Origin: Vanilla planifolia
Taxonomy: Eukaryota > Streptophyta > Magnoliopsida > Asparagales > Orchidaceae
NCBI GenBank assembly: GCA_023846275.1
Contig: CM043870.1
Span: 10,611,527-10,675,526 of the forward strand
Reading direction: 5' to 3'
Length of the DNA: 64,000 nucleotides
Notes under the pieces: model-generated
What the model was told of the DNA's origin: nothing
Seen by the model: only the letters and a program-made list of their open reading frames with translations
Database searches by the model: none
In this document: positions 13,000 through 26,429 of the stretch, in pieces
Numbering within the stretch: position 1 is the first letter of the stretch
Layout of the letters: the number at the start of each line of letters is the position of its first letter
Made by a program: the position numbers and the translations under genes

Positions 13000-13790
13000 T
13001 TAGCTAATGACATGTGAGCTACTAGAACTTCCATGGCTTCTTGAATTTCTATTGCCAATGGTTCCTCCACATTAAGGTATGTTTGAGGCGAGGAAGAAGA
13101 AATATTTTACTTGTTTGAAACCTCACAAGCTTTGTCACTAAGGAGATTATTGACCTTGTTTTATTTGCTTTGGTGCATGAAATGACCTTATTTGTAGTAG
13201 CTTATTAACTTATCATATAAGACGTTTTGCCAAAATCCAATATTTCTATCCTTCTTTCTAAATATTCTAATTTTTGTGGAAAGTTCCCTGGCCAAATCAA
13301 CCTCCACATATACTTTGGAAATATATGGCTCTATAATATTGATAATGTCAGCATCAAGTTTGAGTGGGGTGCCAATTAATGATGCTATGACGTAATGAGC
13401 CAATTTGTTAAATAGATGAATAGGTAAGTGCTCAAAAAGTTCCAAATTAGAGCTATCAAAGGATTGAAATTTAGATGAAAATCTAGATGACATTTAAAAA
13501 CTCATTTCAAGAACTTTGTAATAATCCAAATTCTATGTAGCTAGTAAAAGTAATAATCCTCTTTTGATGAGAAACAAATAAGGTTGTGCTTATTATCCAT
13601 GAATCCCACCAAGAATTGTCCAATAAAACCAATTTTCTTAAATTCCATTTGTATTATTTCCATGTTTGGATGATCGTTAGAGAATTTTCTAATCAATGCA
13701 AATTAGAAAGGTATAGCCATATTCTTTACCTCATTTTCCTCAAACACCACTTTAGGTTATTCTTTATATGGAGATAGATTTTATTTTGAT
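13000..13790 (-). pseudogene. LINE A ORF1 (DUF4283-like gag protein)
   Basis: The minus-strand ORF at 13,493-13,188 (101 residues) reads ASLIGTPLKLDADI, then YVEVDLARELSTKIRI and GFWQNVLYDKL, matching the ASxIGxPLxxD, VCVExDLxxxLPxxIxI and GFWQxVxYExLPxYC blocks of plant LINE ORF1. Upstream in another frame (about 13,700-13,500) are FSNDHPNMEIIQMEFKKIGF and GFMDNKHNLICF, the N-terminal DUF4283 part. The CCHC knuckle that usually follows YCxxC is decayed. ORF1 proteins bind the LINE RNA. The match is strong despite the broken frame. Confidence 0.85.
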
Positions 13791-14060
13791 AGGTGAAGAG
13801 AACTTGTCCTTAGCACCTTAGTGGAAGAACCATTTGGGAGAGATAATCCTCCCTAACCCATCATGGGAGCAAACTCTCGAGGTTGAACTACCTAAAATTT
13901 GACTACTAACTAACTAGTGCTAAAGTGGAAATGCTTTCCAAATGAAAAATCAAGCTTCCAACATTTCATAGCAACTCTAAATCTTCTAACACTATCAAAT
14001 TCATCGGTGTCATGCACTATTAAAGTTTCTAGCCCTTCTATCCCACTTCATATAAAGAAT

Positions 14061-15013
14061 TTCACATGAAAAATAAATTAACAATGAATAAGTGTTTAAT
14101 TTAAAAAAATATTAAAAACTTTATTAAGGAAAAAAATTGAAAAAAGTATGAATGAGAAATAAATTTAAAGTTTTACTTGCAATTGTTCTTGTGTGATTAT
14201 ATAGTTATTTCTTTTATCAATATTATCATATAATACTATGCATATGGTGTTTGATACATTAATATTATTATTTTTTACATGAGACATTTTTTTTATTCAT
14301 ATAATAATTAATCTATTTAGTTCTTAGAAGTTCATTTCCTATTACATCATTGTGTATGCCATTAATACACACTGAGATGGGGAGTTGAGTGAGGCTAAAT
14401 GTATTATTACATATGAATGATATTATTGAGTGAGAGGTGAGGTTTTTTTGATTATCATGGTTATATGTTGTGCATGTGTTTATATTGGATGCTATGGATG
14501 ACTTTTATATTAGGCTTATATGTACTTTGTAGTTTGGGTTATTAGTATTCAAAGGTTATACACTATTTTTATATGCCATGAGTTGGTTATGAAATGTTTA
14601 TAAGGTTACATGATATGAGTTTATCATGATTTATTTTGAATGTTATTGTCTTGAAAATTTCTACGTGAGAGAGTTATGCATATTGTAGTTTTATTATCGA
14701 TATAACAAGAAATGATTATTGTTGGTTATAGTGTGAATTTTATAAATGTGTTATATATGTAAAAGGGAAAAAAGAACATTTTTATAGAAGAATCTATCTA
14801 TTTAATTTTGAAAAATTATTCTTTTAACCTTTTTGTTTTGATAGTATAGTTATATGATTTGGATGGTTAAGGTATAAAGAGTGATTTAGTTTTACACTTT
14901 TCACCAAGTTGAAATAAAGTACTTTATCCAAGATTATTACTTGAGCATTCATTAATCACCATGTTTGGGGTTGTGGGTTTAGGGGTGTGCAAAAGGGTGG
15001 TATCAGAGCTTGC
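14061..15013 (+). mobile_element. Possible LTR end followed by a primer-binding site
   Basis: TGGTATCAGAGCT at 14,998-15,010 is a nearly perfect initiator-Met tRNA primer-binding site. It follows a GGGTGTGCA end typical of gypsy LTRs by a few bases. The preceding 0.9 kb therefore probably contains an LTR 3' part, perhaps separated from its start by LINE A. Downstream there is no recognisable gag or pol, only AT-rich DNA and TA repeats. The LTR start was not found. Confidence 0.55.
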
Positions 15014-15189
15014 TTTGTGATTAGCATAATATTTGGGATAACATGAGTGAAAACACTAACATATCATATATCACATATCATGGCACTATTATTTACTTTT
15101 ACAACATGTACAACTAGACATAATTATTTATAGCATTATTGAATATGATTAACCCTTTGTAAATTTGTTGTATTAAATGAAATCTAGGT

Positions 15190-15191
<2 letters not shown>

Positions 15192-15268
<77 letters not shown>
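15192..15268. repeat. (TA)n microsatellite
   Basis: An essentially pure TA run of about 77 bases, self-complementary and able to extrude as a cruciform. Confidence 0.97.
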
Positions 15269-15269
<1 letters not shown>

Positions 15270-15589
15270 AGTGAGTGGTGAGTATGTGTGCTTCTATATA
15301 GGTTTAGAGTTACATAAGCAAAAGTTTTTGATATGTAAACTTGGATGACTTAGAGAAAAATAGTGAAGTATTTAATCATTATAAGTAATAATGATGATAA
15401 ATGTTTTTTAAGTTGTAATATTGTTATTATCTAGAAATGTTTAAATGTATTTTTAGTACATTAACTAGTATTTCTCTATGTCATGAATTTGAGGTTGCTA
15501 TCGATATCTTCCCAGTGGAAAAGTTAAAATCAAAAGTTCTTTATTGGTTACTATCAATCAAGTTGTTAAAGGCAAAAATGTAGTTCCAA

Positions 15590-16800
<1,211 letters not shown>

Positions 16801-18469
16801 CACCTAAAATTTATTCAAAGTGTGTTTTATATATTAGATATGTGTATTATAAATTCAAAACCCACAAATATTTTAATTAGTTATTGCCCTAGTAAGCATG
16901 TCAAGATGCCAACAATCAAATCTCAAATTTGAGTATATCATCAAAAAAGTCTTAATATGAGAAAACAGAGGTATGTGATTTGTATTTTTCAAAGATCATT
17001 TGAATATTTTGTAAATTCCTAAAAACAATTTGGAAAAAGGATGTATATATTATAAGGAGGATTATCTTCTTATTTTAATAAGATGATGAGTCTTCTCGTG
17101 TGCCTCCAATGCCTAAAGTGTTTGAGTTACAAATGAAGTAAATAGGAAGTGGAAGAGCTCAAAAAGAAACATAAGAGAAAGCGTGGGGACTCTTGGTTTA
17201 TCATTTCTTTCAAGGATTCAAAGAGATAGAGAAAGGAAATAGGAAAAGTTTGCCAAAAGGGGAAGGCTGTCAACCTTTTCTCTTAGAAATCACATACTAA
17301 AGGAAGATCAACCTTGAATATTTTTGAATAAAGTTGATTTTTTGCTTCTTGTAATGAATAGAAATGGAATCATATAAGTTTGGATGGAAAACTAAGGTGT
17401 TTAAAGGTTATTGTTAGTTTTGGTTGCATGGATTGCACAAAGATGATTGTTTTGATCATTTGGTATGCCTCAAGCAATGGGGTTGATAGTAGCTTTGGCT
17501 TGTGCATGAAAAGATGGTTGGAATGTTATTATAGTAATATGGCATTTAGATTGGATAATATGTAAAGTTATGTGTTTCTTATTTAAGAGATTGTCTTTTT
17601 TAAACATGTGTTCAATTGAATATCTATATGAATCATAGTGATATGAAAAATTGATTAGACTAACATGATAAGATATGTAATGCTACTGACATAGATAGTT
17701 TATCTGATCCATTGTATGGCCAAATAACATTTAAGGTTCATCCAAGTATGAAAGGTGTATCAAACTAGTACGATCAATTAATAAGAAGCTTAGCAGATAT
17801 TATTTGCCCAATCCCCCATATGGTAAGGTTTCTACTATTAATCATGCATGTACAATAAAAAAGATCAATCATGTATGATCAGTTCATGTTATATTTAACA
17901 TAGATTGCCCATATAATCAGTTGTATGACTATTGCAAAATCAGGATTACATATCACAATAAGAGTGATCTTAATGTACAATGTGATGATAAAAATATGAA
18001 AAGTAATAGTTTGTTAAGTGATGGTTTTGAATCGTGTTTAAAAGTACTTACTTATAAGTTAAAAAATAGAAATTAACTTGTTATTGATAAAAATAATATG
18101 ACTTGTGTAAATAATGAAATAAGCTAATGAAGGAAAGAAAAAGTTATGGAAGAGATTTCTCAAGATTATCAGGTATGAAAATTACGTAATTATAATGTAA
18201 GAAACTTATTAAAAATCCTTGACTTTTATTATGTAATGCTTGATGATGTGAGCATTTGTATAGCATAAGATATAAGATTATCTATATATCTTTTAATTTT
18301 ATTATAGCATTTAATGACTATTGATGTATACATATGTATACATGTATAGACATATGATATGTATGATCATACCAAAGTATCAATCAAAACATATGATAAG
18401 CTAAGTAAATAAAATGAAAAGAAAATAAAGAAAGAAAAGTAACCTAATAAATGTTATACACCTGATATA
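16801..18469. other. No recognisable gene
   Basis: AT-rich DNA with only short ORFs (longest 61 residues, 17,380-17,565 plus, with no family resemblance I can name). A purine-rich run at about 18,412-18,440 precedes a possible LTR start and could be a polypurine tract. Confidence 0.4.
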
Positions 18470-19700
18470 TGTCACCCCTGGTGTTATAGTTTTCAGAGCT
18501 GGGGTCATGACATGTCATAATCCTTGATTAGTGTTGATGAGATAGTTCATGTTTTGGCCTCATGCATACTTTGAAATAAGAGCTTTGACATGCTAGAGAA
18601 CTTCATTTTCTTGTTGACATAAGATATTGGAATTATGGGCAAGATGTGTGATGATTGGATACTTCACTTCCTAGTGTCATAGGAACTTAATAGTGAGGAT
18701 CAGCATGATAGAGCACATTATTTCTCTATTAACATAGGATGATGGCATTAAGGGAGGTGAGATTAACGATGATGTGATACTTCACTTCTTAGTATCTTTG
18801 GCACTATATTATGGGGGCTCTAACATGTCAAAGCATCTCATTTTCTCATTAGCATAGGATATTTGCATTTGTGGGTTGATACTAGTGATGATAATATTCT
18901 TCACTTTTTGGTGTCATAAAAACTTAAAGATGAGGCCCCAACATGCTAGAGAGCTAAGGCTTGTGATGATGATATAAGATATGTGATCTTTTAAGAGTTG
19001 AGATAGAGGCCATATGATGAGTCTATGTTTAGAGAAAGAATAAATATGTGAAAAATAAAAAGGAAATAAAGAAATAAAAATTGATATTGAATACAAAAAA
19101 GTAATACATATTATTAGTATTATATGATATTAATATTATGTGATGTGTATCTATCCATATGAGCTAAAGGAATATGGCCATAGAGGCATTAATACTATAA
19201 TTTTCTTTATAAATTATCATGGAATACTTTATTTACTATTCTATCTTATTTCTTAATTACATTATTTCTCTTTTATACTACTCTATTACACATAGATAGT
19301 AGTTTATTTATTGAGCATATGATGTAATTTTTTCTTATATTATAGGCTAGGATGTTGACACTTATATAGCTAAGAGTCCTTAAATGATAGCTCAATTCTC
19401 TAGAATGAGAGCATATTCAACTTGAAAGAGTGATGGACTTTATGTACTTGAGAATAGCTTGTATATATTTTTAAATGTCTTAATTTTGGTTTTCAACTTT
19501 TTATGCAAGTATAGAATTTATTATGTAATATTATTTTTATTAATTGTATTAAACTTGATATTTTAAGATTGATATGATATTTCCCTCACCTTTTGGTTGA
19601 CTCATGTCCTAAGTTTATGTTACCTTTTCTTATTTTCCTTGTAAACCTTTTTGTTAATGTATTTTATCTTGCTATATTTGTTTTTGGTGAGTGGGGCATG
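18470..19700 (+). mobile_element. Possible LTR containing a 118-bp tandem repeat
   Basis: The sequence opens TGTCACCCCTGG at 18,470 after a purine-rich run, as gypsy LTRs often do. It contains the tandem array at 18,588-18,957, a TATATAG-like box near 19,365 and T-rich DNA after it. No matching partner LTR was found in the window and the 3' end is undefined. The LTR interpretation is tentative; the array itself is certain. Confidence 0.35.
18588..18957. repeat. Tandem repeat, unit about 118 bp, three full diverged units
   Basis: Units begin at 18,588, 18,703 and 18,823, with a fourth start at 18,941. Each start resembles ACATGCTAGAGA. Within each unit, CATTTTCTCATTAGCATAGGAT-like, TGATGATG-like and ACTTCACTTCTTAGTGTC-like blocks recur in the same order. 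A partial unit precedes the array from about 18,490. Spacing of 115-120 bp indicates tandem duplication followed by decay. Confidence 0.85.
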
Positions 19701-21250
19701 ACCAATTATGATATTGAATGAGAATGAGAATGATTGATTAGAGTATTATAGAAAATGTTGGATAGAAGGATTTAGAAATGAAGGATTGTTAATAAGATTA
19801 TAGAGAATAAATTATGGATAACGTATAGAAAAGAAAAACTAAATGAATATTAGTGATGTACTATTATGATATTATTTAAAAAGGGAAAGAGATGAAATAT
19901 AAAGCTAATGATGAAGTAAAGAAATGTTGATTATGATGATGATGTCTTGATAATAATGGACAAAATTGTTTGATGATAAATAATAAATTAATAGAAAGAC
20001 ATGAGTCTAAATAATGTAGATGATTAAGGGAATGATTGAAAAAAATAGAGAAAAAATGATAGATGGAAATAGAAATGAAAAGTTATATGGTGAGCATTTT
20101 ATATGTTATATAATAATGAATAAAAGTCAGAAAATAATATATAATTGACAAAACAAAATGTTAGATTACATAAAGAAATAAAATTTATGAAAACATTTAC
20201 ATGAGAATGAAAAATAGAAATGTATTTAAAAAATGGTAATGTGATTAGAGCATAAATATAAGAATGATGAGATTTAGAATGATTGAAGAAAAGTATTGGT
20301 GATTAGTAAGGGAAATCATCTTACAAGATGAAGCTTTTAATATGAATCTTGAAAGTTATAATTTTTTTATCAAGATGATAAATGCTAAATAATTACAATA
20401 TAAGTTGGTTAGAGTGAATCAAATTAAGGAGCTAAAAATTGTAATAGAAAAATTGAAGATGTTAAAGTTGAAAGAAATTTACTAAATGTTAGAGAAGTGA
20501 TTATGAAATGAACGCATGTTAAGGTGGATATAGATGAAGTGGAAAAGGAAATAGCTATAGACATTACATGATTTGAGAGAAGATGAGAATGATAGACGTG
20601 ATGAATGAAAATATAAAAATATAGAGATTATGGTTATTAAATGAGATAGATTAGATCTAAAAGTGAGAGATAATGAATAAATAAATAAATGGTGATAAAA
20701 TTAAGAAAACCAATATGCAAGGAATGGGTATTTGATGATCATAAGAAGTGACATTTAAGTTCTAAAAAATATAAAATTTAATAATTGTAATGTCAAAATA
20801 ATTAAGATTCAGTCACATATGACTTATGATAAGAAAACAATACGAATTCTTGATAGAAGAGAAAATATATTAAGAGATAATGTAATATAAGTGGTAAAAA
20901 TTCAATGGTAGAATCAATCCAAAGATTATGAAGATCCAACCTAATTTAAGCTAGGATGGAAATTTAATGAAAGTTTAATAAAAGGAAAACAAGCTCTACA
21001 TAATAAAAACATTTCAATGATAAGGTTTCAACAGCAAATTTGTCTTGTCAAGAAACTACTTAGTAAGTAAAATAATGATGAAATCTTCAAAATTGTCTCA
21101 TATTTTGATGTTGAAAGTTTTATAAAGTAGGGAGAATTACATCACTTAAAAGTTTTTGTAGTATGTTAATTTATTTAAGGTTGATTGCATTAAATAGTGA
21201 ATTATTTTTATATATGAGATGATGAAGGGATGATGATGATGATGAGACAA
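19700..21250. other. Second purine-skewed AT-rich tract
   Basis: The plus strand is dominated by A and G with GATGAT and AATGAATAAA words; every frame is closed often. No domain is recognised. It ends next to the ORF1 of LINE B. Confidence 0.4.
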
Positions 21251-21329
21251 TGAGATGATGGTTTGGTAGAACAGTGTTATTACTTATAATTGGCATAAAA
21301 AAACTGATAATAAGTTCTTCCTTAGACAT

Positions 21330-22720
21330 GGTTTTGCAATCTTGTTTTTAATGCCTTCAAGTCTTGGGGGTTAGCTATCTATGGTGAACTTTAGGGGTAT
21401 CTCCTCGCTAAACTATTCCAATGTAGAAATTGTGGGGGTGAAGATCTATTCTTCTCCCATTAAGGTGTACCCCAATTCATCATTTAAAGGAGAGCTAAAG
21501 GTCATCCTTGATGAGGATGAGACTTAGAAAATGGCTACTCATTCAAGTTCATGCATATTGGAAAGTTTTCACATGATCTCTTGTACATGGAATCCTTGAA
21601 AATTGTATTTAAAAAGATTAGTTTTTTAAAAAATGTTTTACTATGATATTTAAATATTAAACACATTCTAATTTGTTTCTTTTTGGAAGATGATTACATT
21701 AGATGTTTGTTACATCATGTTTGATCTATTACTATCCTTTCAATGAGGATTTTAAAATGGACACCTGATTTTTAGCTAAATGTAGAACCATCATTTGATC
21801 CTATCTGGATTCCTTTGGAGTACTTATCAATTCATTTTTCATAAGTCAACTATTTTTTTCATTGCACCTATGAGTGCCTTTCCTTTGAAAATTGATTTTG
21901 TTACTATGAATCTTACCAGTTTCATGTGGCAAGAGTTTTTGTCAAAGTAGACCTAGTAAAGGAATTATCTACTAGAATTAGAATCTCAAAAGAACATTGA
22001 ACTAGTGATGGCTTTTGGCAAAATATTTCAAACGATAATCTTCTTAGAAATTGTTTTGATGCTGTAAACAAAAACATTCCTAGTAGCAATGTGAACTAAA
22101 TAAAGATGTTTAGAAAATGGAGTAAATGAAGGATGAAAATATAAGTAGAGGAAGACACAATATGTGGTTCTCTAGTAATGTAATAGTTCAATTTGAAATA
22201 GAGGACGTTAGCTTATAAACTAAGAAAGTGGAAGAGGTACATGATTAACTAGAAAACTTGATAGTGCTGTGAAGTGTTTCCTAAAAAATAAAAGCAAATT
22301 GTAAGAGGAAGGGGCTAATGAAAAGGAATTGGTAGCATAATAAAATGAAGATTAGGTCAAACTTTTGAATATAAAAAGTCAACACATTATATTTTTGATG
22401 ATCGTAGGATCTCCTACAAGATTAAGGAAAAATCTTATAATGAGGGGGGTTTATCAGACTTGGAGGCATCTAACATGAATCATTCTTTTAGTGTCCCAAA
22501 TTGTAGTTTTCTTTAGTCCCTCAACCCATTTACTAAGGACTTGAAGGAGAGATCTTTAGAAACTGGACTATTATTGAAAGGCCTTGAAATTGTTTATGAC
22601 TTCATGTTGGTTACCTCAAAAAATATAAGAAGAAGAAGAAAATAGTGGTTCCACAATATTCCAACCTAAGGAATATTAAGAAGAGTTCAAAAAATAATCA
22701 AATAGTAGAATCATCTAAAA
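21330..22720 (+). pseudogene. LINE B ORF1 (DUF4283-like)
   Basis: Scattered plus-strand frames give VKIYSSPIKVYPNSSFKGEL (about 21,430-21,490), matching the proline-rich FKGxP start of DUF4283. VWIPLEYLSIHFS lies at about 21,800, matching VWIxxPxLPLHFF, and ARVFVKVDLVKELSTRIRIS at about 21,930-21,990, matching VCVExDLxxxLPxRIxI. DGFWQNI follows near 22,015. The C-terminal LVTSKNIRRRR-like segment near 22,610 is shared with LINE G at 62,095. Several frames are used, so the gene is broken. In the family this protein coats the LINE RNA. Confidence 0.78.
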
Positions 22721-22739
22721 TATTATGACTAGTATGTTG

Positions 22740-23600
22740 ATTTGGAGCATAGAGTGGTGATTGGGAAAGACATTATTAATATACTTAAATCTATTGTTAA
22801 GTCTAATAAATTTAACATTATTTCCTTTCTTGAATTAATGGCTAATAGAAGTCAGATGGAATGCTTGAAATGAAAGCTTAAATTTGTTCATTTTATCAAT
22901 AACTACAACAATATAATATTGGTGCTTTGGCATAAGAGCATGACATGCACAATATTAAAAAAGATGATCAATTTCTACATCTTTTTTGCAAAAATGATAA
23001 TTGAACATTCCAAATTCTATGTACCTTTATTTATGCCAAAATCTCTTATATTTATAGGAACCCTATTGTGGGAGCTTAAGGCATTTTTAGATTTGATCTT
23101 CCTCCTTTCGTTAATAGGTAGGAATTTCAACATCATTATTTCATTAAAAGAATGTAAAGGTTGCTCTAAGCCTCACTTAGAAGCTATCAAAGAAATTAAT
23201 GACTAAATTAGGTTTTGTGAATTTAAGAAATTTTCTTTTGTGGGTAGCCCCTTCACTTTCTTGGGTATGAGAATAGGTGGATGGATTTGGATCAAGTTGG
23301 ATTGAGTTCTAGTGAATCTAGATTGATTTAAATCTTATGTCTAACATGAAAGTTTAGTATTTGAGCGAAGTTGTATCTAACCACTAATCACTCAAACTTT
23401 CTTTCAAAATATTTTCTAGCTTTATTAAGAAGCCATTCAAGTTTCTAAACATATGGATTAACCATCCTTCCTTCATGCAAAATATGGAAAGAAACTAAAA
23501 TTAACTTAATTATAGAAATGGAATGAATTCTCTAGTTATTAAGCTTTAATGATTGAAATTATATCTCAAAGAATGGAACATGTACTATTTTGGTAACATA
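22740..23600 (+). pseudogene. LINE B endonuclease (APE-type)
   Basis: NKFNIISFLELMANRSQ at about 22,808-22,858 matches the N-terminal xxISxxxLxExM block with its metal-binding Glu. In the 22,919-23,206 ORF (95 residues) GTLLWELKAF, then GRNFNIIISLKECKGCSKPH match LWxxL and GDFNxIxSxxExxGG, with Asn for the catalytic Asp. GSPFTFLG-like sequence follows near 23,240 in another frame, matching GxxFTWSN. The enzyme would nick target DNA to prime reverse transcription. The catalytic loss and broken frames make it inactive. Confidence 0.82.
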
Positions 23601-23738
23601 TTGAAGGCCTTAAAGGTGGTTAAGGAGAATGTTAAGGAGAAAGAAAGATAATTCAAAGTTAACAAAAATGAGGAGATGATGAAGGAGTTTATTATAACTC
23701 AAAGTTTGCTTCTCTTAATTCAGTAATGAAGAGACATT

Positions 23739-24130
23739 TTGGAGTCAAAAGCAATTTCTTGGCTCAAAGAAGGAGATAGAAACACAATGTTCTTTCATGC
23801 TAAAATTAAGGACAAATTTGGTGGCATAATAAGGGATCAACAAGGCAGCATGATTAAGGCATTTGCAAATCCAATTTGGGCTTCATCGTATTTAGAAGTC
23901 AATGTTATTGCTCTCTTATAGAGCCTTCAACTGTGTCATAACTTGGGTTTAAACTAAACAAGCATCACTATGATGATTAACTAAAAGTCAAAATTAGATA
24001 TGATCACTAGTAACTTAGGTACAACTTGGATTTTCAAAGAGAAAATGAAGATTATAAATTGATTATTAATGAAGATGAATGCACAAGTTCATTATGTTTT
24101 GAAAGAAGCTAATGTAACTGTAAACAGGTT
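23739..24130 (+). pseudogene. LINE B junction: post-endonuclease linker fused to RNase H
   Basis: One open frame (23,739-23,921, 60 residues) reads SWLKEGDRNTMFFHAKIKD and then, without interruption, KFGGIIRDQQGSMIKAFANP. The first part is the WLxxGDRNTxFFHA block that in intact LINEs precedes the RT; the second is the GGIIRDxxGxxxxAF block of RNase H, normally hundreds of residues later. The join is near 23,812-23,818. Downstream, other frames give a W-containing block and HYVLKEANVTVNRF, matching HVxREANxxVNxL. An internal deletion is the simplest reading. Confidence 0.85.
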
Positions 24131-24200
24131 TTTGTGTTTTTGATATTAGAAAATAATGACTTTGACATTTAATTGCTCCCAACATATTGTAAGGTATGTA

Positions 24201-25689
24201 TTAAAATTGAAATATTAAAGATCCCTTATGTTAGAGTATATAAAATACTCAGAGATAATAATGGAGATGTTCTATTAGATGATGAATACTTCTAGTTTGA
24301 CACCCTTGTAAATCATATAATTGAATGTCTGTATTCTCATAATCATTCAGTCACCATGATATTACATGATGACAATAATAATAATAAACAAAGTGTTGGG
24401 AATAACTCTAATAAAAACATGGAACCTATCCTCTTCTTTAGGATGAAGATTCATTCAGTTACTTCTAGTTGGATTTACTCATTTGTGTTTGTGCTTTCTA
24501 TTAAATTTCAAGTTAGTTTAATTTCAATCATCATACTAATACATGCCTTGTAATATACATGCTATTTAAAATTTGTTCCCCTTGGAAAACTTGGTCGGTC
24601 ATCTCTATTCAAATATCATACACTATGGCAAATTAGTATATTCATTACATCCTTACTTCCATTATGTGTTTGGCTATCATATAGTACCCTATTTCTTATC
24701 ATATGGTGTGATAATGGACCTTAATATCCATTATTGTTCATATATGCACACATCATACTATGATGACACTTTCTCATATGGATTTAGGCATATAAGCTAA
24801 TGGATTAGTGGCATTGTTCACATTTTAACATATTTGAACTACTATGACTTCTGTTGGATTTACACTAAACAAGTATGCATATAGTACATATGGCCAATGT
24901 TATTGTAGAGTTAATGTACCACATGCTTATGCATCTGAATAGTATGACATTCTTTTTTATTGATGGCCTATCAAACATTTAAATTATATTTTGCTTCGCA
25001 CATATGACAAGCACATTCTGTGCCAACTATTATTATTCGCAATTTGAAGGTCTTGTACTTGGATGGTGATTTATGATTATGCATATGAAAAATTAGAATA
25101 ATGCCTTCCCTTATTGTTCATACTTTGATATCTCTATACTTAGATGGTGACTATTAGATTGGCATTGAAGAATTATGATCAACAAATGTTATTTTGGTGG
25201 GCTCATAGGGTCACTCTTATGAATGACATTGACTCAGGCAAGTATGATAGTATGCAATAGATGAGTCATTAGACCACTATGATAATTTCTAATTAATGTA
25301 TTAGACTAGTATCTTCAGTGTAAAGGGGTACTATTTACATTCTAACACTTACATACAAAGATGGTGCATTTTGTTAAAATTTTAGTAAAATTTGATTAAT
25401 AAAAGTATTTATTGCATATATATAGCCACCTTCATATTGCGATGAAGTTACTTAACTATGTTTCAGACAAGTATGATGAGAGAACATGATGTTATCAGGA
25501 TTATACCATCACTTTAGCATAACCTTTTAGATCAAACTATTAAGAGGGTTTAATTGAGTCATTTGTACTCACTTGTCAACTATTGATGTCATCATCATGG
25601 ATTGCATGATTTAAGTAGTGTTGAAGTAGGAGTTCGAGCTCTTTAGCTATTGTACCCTTTCTTTGTAACCCTAACCTTTTGCATTGATA
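24201..25689. other. No recognisable gene
   Basis: AT-rich DNA with short ORFs of 65 and 75 residues (24,356-24,800) that show no domain. The plus strand is rich in CATAT/ATCAT words. No repeat partner was identified in the window. Confidence 0.4.
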
Positions 25690-26425
25690 AGTCTAACATT
25701 TTAATTATGGAGATTTAAATTCAAAAAGGAAAATAATAACTTTTGTAATGTCTCATAATAGATGCCATAATGCAAAATGTGATAGATCTTGAAAATGAGA
25801 ACATATATAGATAGAGTTAATTAAAATGAATGTAGTAATTACCTATTTGTAATTTTTGGATATAAAATGAATTAGTTATGAATTATACAAATTATGTATC
25901 AAATATAGTGATTAAAGTGATTAAGTCAGCTAATCTTTGTTAAGCCTAGTAAATAAGATTAAAGAAAATTGGTACATTATTTATTCTTTAAAAAAATTTA
26001 CCAATTTGTCAAGAACCACTTCAATGAAATAATAATGGAAATATATACTTAACTAGCTTCATTTTGATTAATCCAAGAGATAGAAGAAGAAGCATGCAAT
26101 AAGAAAGTTTAATGAGGTGGATGGTTTAAAGTTTTGAAAATGATCTTTTAATAAATTGATATAATTAAGAAAAGTAAGGAAATTAGAGAAATTAATGAGA
26201 ATTGTTTAGAAATTCAAGATAATGTGCCAAAAATCATAAGGAGAAATAAGGTGAGTATTTTTAATCTTTGGAATTCAAATAAGAATTTATTTATTTATTT
26301 TTATATTGTTGGATTATATTGAGTAATTAAGCTTGGAAATAGGATAAAAAAATTATAGATGCGAATGTAAATTCAACATAATTTTTGAAAAAAAGTGATT
26401 CTTGAATGAGGAAAAGTTTATTATG
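25690..26425 (+). mobile_element. Partial second copy of the LTR-like repeat at 4.95-5.75 kb
   Basis: It aligns in the same orientation with 4,950-5,750, as judged from the blocks ATAATGCAAAAT, GATCTTGAAAATGAGAA, GAAATTCAAGA, AAGGAGAAATAAGGT and TTGGATTATATTGA. The TGTAATATT start seen at 4,876 is not recognisable here, and homology stops where a copia-type LTR begins. Old fragment. Confidence 0.65.
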
Positions 26426-26429
26426 TTGT

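Larger units (their letters stand above)
6865..14060 (-). mobile_element. LINE A: degenerate L1-type retrotransposon, interrupted by an LTR
   Basis: Domains occur in plant L1 order on the minus strand: ORF1 (13,790-13,000), then after an inserted LTR (10,750-12,653) endonuclease remnants (10,500-10,200), reverse transcriptase (9,390-8,420), a post-RT segment and RNase H (7,400-6,990). The 3' end is marked by a T run at 6,865-6,871 on the plus strand, i.e. a short A tail, preceded by AATAAA-like sequence. Many stops and indels interrupt the frames, so it is an old pseudogene. No convincing target-site duplication was found. The 5' boundary near 14,060 is approximate. Confidence 0.85.
21330..24200 (+). 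mobile_element. LINE B: degenerate L1-type element lacking its RT region
   Basis: Plus-strand order is ORF1 (21,330-22,720), endonuclease (22,740-23,600), the post-endonuclease WLKEGDRNT block (23,760), then directly RNase H (23,815-24,120). The reverse transcriptase and zf-RVT, normally some 2 kb, are missing. A TTGCTCCCAACATATTGTAA segment near 24,170 resembles the corresponding end of LINE F near 52,465, placing the 3' end around 24,200. Frames are broken by many changes elsewhere. No host function is expected. Confidence 0.85.

Noticed and set aside
18588-18957. The 118-bp array as a CRISPR-like array
   Set aside because: Units are contiguous and equally diverged throughout, with no conserved-repeat and unique-spacer alternation, and the sequence is a plant nuclear one.
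22919-23206. 95-residue ORF as a host gene
   Set aside because: It is the endonuclease segment of LINE B, shown by LLWELKAF and NFNIIISLKECKG.
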